This document shows, piece by piece, positions 60,278 to 64,000 of a stretch of 64,000 bases of DNA (the first letter of the stretch is position 1; the number at the start of each line of letters is the position of its first letter). A program made the translations under genes and the position numbers. This DNA comes from Pseudoramibacter faecis (GTDB taxonomy: Bacteria; Bacillota; Clostridia; Eubacteriales; Eubacteriaceae): the NCBI RefSeq assembly GCF_036289405.1, contig NZ_JAYFFI010000001.1:310001-374000 (forward strand), written 5' to 3'. The notes beneath the pieces are model-generated. The model saw nothing but the letters and a program-made list of their open reading frames with translations, was not told the origin of the DNA and did not search any database.

Positions 60278-60901
60278 ATGTTACACATTCTCGGATCGGC
60301 CGCCGCGCTCAAGGCTTATTTGCTGAACTTCGGCCCGTGGACACCATTGGTTTATTTTTTGCTGCAGACCGCCCAGGTCGTCGCCGCCCCGATTCCCGGC
60401 GGCGTGACCACCGTCATCGGCGGCGCGCTCTTCGGCTGGTATAAGGGCTTTCTCCTCAGCGGCAGCGCGGCCATGCTCGGCTCGTTTCTCGCCTTCGGCC
60501 TGGGCAGAAAACTGGGCCGTCCCTTCGTGATGCGCTTTCGCGACCGGAAATGGGTCGCCCGCCTCGAGGCGCTGGAAGAAGACAAGCTCGACCGCTTTTT
60601 ATTTTTTCTGTTTCTTTGTCCGGGCTTCCCCGACGACTTTATCTGTCTGGCGTCCGGGGTGACCAAAATTACTTTCCGGCGCTTCGCCTGGATCTGCATC
60701 GTCGGCCGGCTGCCCGGCTTCTTTCTGATCGCCCTGATCGGCGCCGGCATCATGAAAAACGATCCGGTGCAGCTCGCCCTGCTGCTCGCGGCCTACGGCG
60801 GCCTGACCCTGGCTCTTTATTATCTGCAAAAACGAGTTACCGCGGCCATCGACCGCCGACGGCCCCATCCTGATGCTTCCCAAGAAAGGAGCTCCCCATG
60901 A
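60278..60901 (+). CDS. VTT-domain (TVP38/TMEM64, DedA-like) membrane protein
   Basis: 207 residues. PIPGGVTTVIGGALFGWYKG, LGSFLAFGLGRKLGRPFV and FLCPGFPDDFICLASGVTKI are typical of the VTT family, proposed lipid scramblases. ATG 60278 has AAAGGAG upstream. Overlaps the next gene by four bases. Confidence 0.9.
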   Translation: MLHILGSAAALKAYLLNFGPWTPLVYFLLQTAQVVAAPIPGGVTTVIGGALFGWYKGFLLSGSAAMLGSFLAFGLGRKLGRPFVMRFRDRKWVARLEALEEDKLDRFLFFLFLCPGFPDDFICLASGVTKITFRRFAWICIVGRLPGFFLIALIGAGIMKNDPVQLALLLAAYGGLTLALYYLQKRVTAAIDRRRPHPDASQERSSP

Positions 60902-61329
60902 AAATCATTCTCGACGTTGATACCACCCCCCGCGCTGCCCGCAACATCTGCGACACCATCGCTCAGCAATTCGGGCTTTCCCTCGTCTCGGTTTCCGATA
61001 TCGACCGCGACGCCGGGGATCCCCGGGAGCGCACGGATCGCATCCTCGAGGCGCTCACCCGAAACGATATTGTCGTCACCGACGACTATACCCTCGCCGA
61101 CCGGATTTACGAGCACGCCATGGCCACCGTCAGCCCCAAGGGCTTTGTCTTCACGGCGGCCAACATGGACGAGCTGCTTTACGAGCGCTATCTCAAAAAT
61201 AAAAAGGCGGCCGAGGCCCCTGCGCCGGCCCTTTCCAAGCGCGGCCTGGCCCGCAGGGCCCGCGCCGAGGAGCGGGCCTTCACCTCGCTGATGCTCGATT
61301 TGATCACGCCGGTTTCCAAGGAGTTATAG
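60898..61329 (+). CDS. YqxD/YaiI family protein (UPF0178)
   Basis: 143 residues. The N-terminal KIILDVDTTPRAARNI, IVVTDDYTLADRIYEHAM and SPKGFVFTAANMDELLYERY match the family; the first motif reads DVDTTP where most have DADACP. The fold is NYN/PIN-like; function unknown. Confidence 0.87.
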   Translation: MKIILDVDTTPRAARNICDTIAQQFGLSLVSVSDIDRDAGDPRERTDRILEALTRNDIVVTDDYTLADRIYEHAMATVSPKGFVFTAANMDELLYERYLKNKKAAEAPAPALSKRGLARRARAEERAFTSLMLDLITPVSKEL

Positions 61330-61347
61330 CGCCGCATGGCCGAAGCA

Positions 61348-61373
61348 GACGTCCCGCCCGGGGCGTCTTTTTT
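61348..61373 (+). terminator. Rho-independent terminator
   Basis: GACGTCCC / GGGGCGTC hairpin followed by TTTTTT. Confidence 0.75.
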
Positions 61374-61474
61374 GATGCGCCGGCGCCCGTCACGCGGATT
61401 TAATGAATTAAATCCCACCGGAAAACCGCCCCGAGGTTATCCCCTCGCGTCCCCGGCCGGCTTTTGATATAACT

Positions 61475-62151
61475 TCATCAGCGCGCCAGGAGTTTTTGAT
61501 ATGATGCGGCGCGAGACAGCCAAGCGCGGCAAAGCCGCAGCTGCAAAACGGCGTCCACATCTTCCCCGCAAGATCCGATGCGGCCGGTGCGGCTGCCGGT
61601 ACGGACCGAAGGTCTGGCACTCCAACGATTGATAGAGAAAGGCGATCTGGCAGTGCAGCCACAAATCCGGCGGCGGCAAGCAGGCACTTCCACACCGCGC
61701 TTGACCGGGGAACAACTGCAGGATATACTTCTGTCCGCGGCAAATAAGCTGTTGGCGACAAAGGAAGCGGTTATCACAAACACCAAGGAAATGACGAAGC
61801 TCCTCTTCAACACGAAAGAGCTGGAAGCTGAACACAAACGACGCTCAGGTCATCTCCGACGCGGTACGGAACAGCATCGAGAAGAATGCGCACACTGCAT
61901 TAACCAAAAGCCTATCAGAAAAAATACGGTGATCTGACCGCCCGGTACGAAACTACCAAGACTCGCCTTGAAAGTTGAACGGCCCAATCAATTCCCATAA
62001 AGGCAGCAGCTACGTGGATTTCCCCAAAACCTTCAGGAAGGAGCCGGATTCCCTAACAGAATTCAGCCTCGATGCCTTCAATGGACTGGTCGCCTTCATC
62101 ACGGTCTACAGCGACAAGGACATCCGGGTAACCTTCCGCACCTCGCTGTAA
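61475..62151 (+). pseudogene. Large serine recombinase, C-terminal remnant
   Basis: Fragments in different frames line up with the end of a resolvase-type large serine recombinase: VFDMMRRETAKRGKAAA, the zinc ribbon KIRCGRCGCRYGPKVWHSND, LTGEQLQDILLSAANKLLAT, the coiled-coil NTKEMTKLLFNTKELEAEH, ISDAVRNSIEKNAHTALTK and the final LVAFITVYSDKDIRVTF. Stops and frameshifts separate them, and the catalytic N-terminal domain is absent. This is debris of an integrated mobile element. Confidence 0.8.
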
Positions 62152-62263
62152 CAAACGACTCCGGAAGGCAGGCTATCGTTTATTTGTATCCAAATTTTGA
62201 GTCTTGTTTTCTGTCGCCGTGTCTAATTTGATACAGCATAACGGAGCGGAATTTTTACCCTTT

Positions 62264-62325
62264 AACGATGAACATCCCCGTGTGCATTTTTGCACACCCC
62301 TCATAACGATATGGTATTCATCGTT
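62264..62325. repeat. Nested inverted repeats
   Basis: AACGATGAA (62264-62272) and TTCATCGTT (62317-62325) enclose a perfect GTGTGCA-TTTT-TGCACAC hairpin (62280-62297); TAACGAT / ATCGTTA (62304-62326) overlaps. Adjacent to the recombinase remnant. Confidence 0.75.
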
Positions 62326-62444
62326 ACGGCGTATGAATTGCGGTTTTATCGCTGTTTGTACGTGCATTCTTCTCCTTGCGAAACTGGAAAAACACTATTC
62401 CTTAATGTTACCCTTACGGATGTTTTCTTGAATCATCTGATCCG

Positions 62445-62975
62445 TCACTCATACAGGCGTTCTGAACCGAGCCTCGTCTTGCTTTGTCTCCCGTAAACCT
62501 GCTCTGCCGTGACACCATGCTCTCTCCAGTCACCACCGTCATTGCTGTTATTCAGGATCAACGGCTGCAGATTGTCCATCGCATGGGCAAAGCGGGATTC
62601 CGAAGTCTGTCCGGCTTCAAATTCATCGACCAGCGAGATCAGTTCATCCCGCTGGTCGTCCGGAAGCAAAGAAAATATCCTTGCTTTCGCAGCATCTTCT
62701 CTGGCTTTCTGTGTTTTCAGACTTTCAGCGTCATAAGCGTAGGTATCTCCGGCATCGATCTCAACGACATCGTGTATCAGGCACATGAGCATCACTTTTG
62801 CGATATCCACCGGTTCGTTGGAATATTCCCGCAGAAGATAAGCCATGATGGACATATGCCATGCGTGTTCCGCATCGTTCTCATTTCTTCCGTGGTCTGA
62901 CAGATGCGTCTGACGGAAGATATTCTTTGTCGATCTCAAGCGCAAAAGCAAGCCGTTTTTTAATCTCTCGTCCAT
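62445..62975 (-). CDS. HD-domain hydrolase (YfbR-like nucleotidase group)
   Basis: 176 residues. NENDAEHAWHMSIMAYLL, CLIHDVVEIDAGDTYAYD and a later Asp provide the HD metal ligands. The family includes 5'-deoxynucleotidases. ATG 62975 (GGAG seven bases upstream) overlaps the methyltransferase stop, so they were one transcription unit. Confidence 0.87.
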   Translation of the reverse strand: MDERLKNGLLLRLRSTKNIFRQTHLSDHGRNENDAEHAWHMSIMAYLLREYSNEPVDIAKVMLMCLIHDVVEIDAGDTYAYDAESLKTQKAREDAAKARIFSLLPDDQRDELISLVDEFEAGQTSESRFAHAMDNLQPLILNNSNDGGDWREHGVTAEQVYGRQSKTRLGSERLYE

Positions 62976-63602
62976 CACTTTGCTCCGATATAATAAAATC
63001 CGTTGGATTTATGACCGTTCATCGTGGTGAAGGTCAGATGTTCAAATTCCTTCCGGCTGAAATCACCCAACAGTTCCTTTATCCAGTCTTCCGAATGATG
63101 GCACTGCGCCTTCCGGCAGTTCAGACGCGCCGTACACGCCCAGCTGCTTCTCATACTTTTTATACCTTGTGATATTCCTTTCATCCGTATTGAGCAAAAA
63201 ATCATTCACATAGAGAATACCGTCCGGTTTTAATATTCTACGAATTTCAGCGATAAGCTTTTTCTGGCCTTCGTTTCTTACGATGCAGGTCAGCACAGCA
63301 AACAGAATCACCGCGTCAACGCTGTTATCCGATAACGCGATGGTATCGTCTCCTTTGACGCGCAGATCAACAAGCTCCGGAAATTGCCTGTGTCCGCGCC
63401 TGATCATCTCTGCAGAAAAATCAAAGCCGATGAGATGCTGATACCCTAACCGATGCAGCTCATCAAGGGTTCTTCCGTAGCCGCCGCCGACATCTACGAC
63501 GAGGGCGTTTTTATCCACATACTTTGAAAAAGCCTCTGCCTGAAAAGGTGCCGTGAATTCTTTCTTCTCTGAAACGCTGTCCCAATAAGCTCTCTCTTCC
63601 AT
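62975..63602 (-). pseudogene. SAM-dependent methyltransferase with frameshift
   Basis: The frame from 63602 gives a class I methyltransferase (VVDVGGGYGRTLDELHRLG, IGFDFSAEMI, ILKPDGILYVNDFL) that goes out of frame after ELPEGAV near 63110. The expected end, HHSEDWIKELLGDFSRKEFE to NGFYYIGAK, continues in the next frame to 62975. One extra base near 63105-63115 explains this. Substrate unknown. Confidence 0.8.
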
Positions 63603-63699
63603 TGTTGATTCTTCTTTTCATAAATGATCCCTGCGCATTTGGTGTAAAGGTGTGTGCATTCTATTTCGCATTCCGGGAAAATGCGATATGTCCTGATTC

Positions 63700-64000
63700 T
63701 CACCGGTTTCTTCTAAAGCCATTCTCATCCACATACTCCGGGTGTTCCTTTGCATACAGTTCCTCATCTCCGACAAAGCTGTAGTCGCATTTATCGCTAA
63801 ATGCCAGGGTTTCCGGCCTTATCAGTTTTATCCGCATACAGGCCATTGCCGGATAATCCGCGTTGCACATGGCGGGCATAGCCTCTTCCAGATGAAACTT
63901 TTTGGCAAAATCGACGATTGGGCAGGTGCCGAATTCATAGTGTATCGGTTTATTCTTGTCAAACGGGTAGAGCTTCATTACAAAATCTTGGTATTGATCG
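63700..64000 (-). CDS. L-2-amino-thiazoline-4-carboxylate hydrolase-like protein, partial
   Basis: The C-terminal 100 residues of a gene entering from the right edge. GTCPIVDFAKKFHLEEAMPAMCNADYP, seen as CPIVDFAKK and MPAMCNADYP, and CDYSFVGDEELYAKEHPEYV match the ATC hydrolase family, which usually has about 220 residues. There is an ATG at 63978, but the frame stays open upstream to the window edge. Family members hydrolyse a thiazoline acid; the true substrate here is uncertain. Confidence 0.75.
   Translation of the reverse strand, partial: DQYQDFVMKLYPFDKNKPIHYEFGTCPIVDFAKKFHLEEAMPAMCNADYPAMACMRIKLIRPETLAFSDKCDYSFVGDEELYAKEHPEYVDENGFRRNR

Overview
The window looks like a chromosomal piece of an anaerobic Gram-positive Firmicute, probably a moderately GC-rich member of the Clostridia (Eubacteriaceae-like). 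The evidence is a long SRP RNA with an Alu domain, an LCP cell-wall ligase, HPr, Rae1/YacP, YqxD, a desulfoferrodoxin, a large Feo iron-uptake locus and split transketolase subunits. The species itself is inference. Most of the window is GC-rich housekeeping sequence; the two ends are visibly more AT-rich and carry decayed mobile-element genes.

Layout. 1-6.4 kb (minus strand): a tightly coupled biosynthetic operon with a peptidyl carrier protein, an acyl carrier protein, a thioesterase with a Cys nucleophile, a HemN-like radical SAM enzyme, an AMP-forming ligase, a Ser thioesterase and the start of an NRPS with a heterocyclization (Cy) domain followed by an adenylation domain that runs off the window. 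An inverted repeat upstream resembles repeats in front of the flavodoxin and feoAB genes, so the product may be an iron-regulated thiazoline or oxazoline metallophore. An IS3 remnant at 6.7 kb marks its border. 6.9-19.7 kb: UvrD-like helicase, Fe-dependent alcohol dehydrogenase, SRP RNA, NUDIX hydrolase divergent from superoxide reductase, DEAD-box helicase, ECF S component, glycosyltransferase, a repeat-containing membrane protein and an LCP protein. 19.7-27.1 kb: a metal island (DUF3793, flavodoxin, unusual P1B-type ATPase with a DUF6110 partner, two FeoA proteins, FeoB, and a FeoB-associated Cys-rich protein). 27.2-27.7 kb: a cobalamin riboswitch with its own promoter and terminator but no gene. 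27.7-35.3 kb: sirtuin, small proteins, nitroreductase, HAD phosphatase, tRNA-Ala and TrkA/TrkH potassium uptake.

35.4-46.5 kb is a complete type III-A CRISPR-Cas locus on the minus strand: cas6, cas10 (csm1), csm2, csm3, csm4, csm5, a 26-repeat array, cas1, cas2, csm6. Cas10 is interrupted by an in-frame TAG just before its C-terminal helical domain, which is carried by a separate in-frame 116-residue ORF. Eleven of 25 spacers fall into five groups that hit the same or homologous target sites, and the spacer-adjacent base of the repeat changes in blocks along the array.

46.6-61.4 kb: tRNA-Tyr and tRNA-Thr, transaldolase and split transketolase, HPr, Rae1, RlmB, a THUMP methyltransferase, HisS, LspA, a GntR regulator, IspE, Ung, a PAP2 phosphatase, a class II aldolase fragment, an orphan DhaM, a ZIP transporter, tRNA-Ser, a VTT-domain protein and YqxD. 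61.4-64 kb: a decayed large serine recombinase, a cluster of inverted repeats, an HD hydrolase, a frameshifted methyltransferase and the end of an ATC-hydrolase-like gene.
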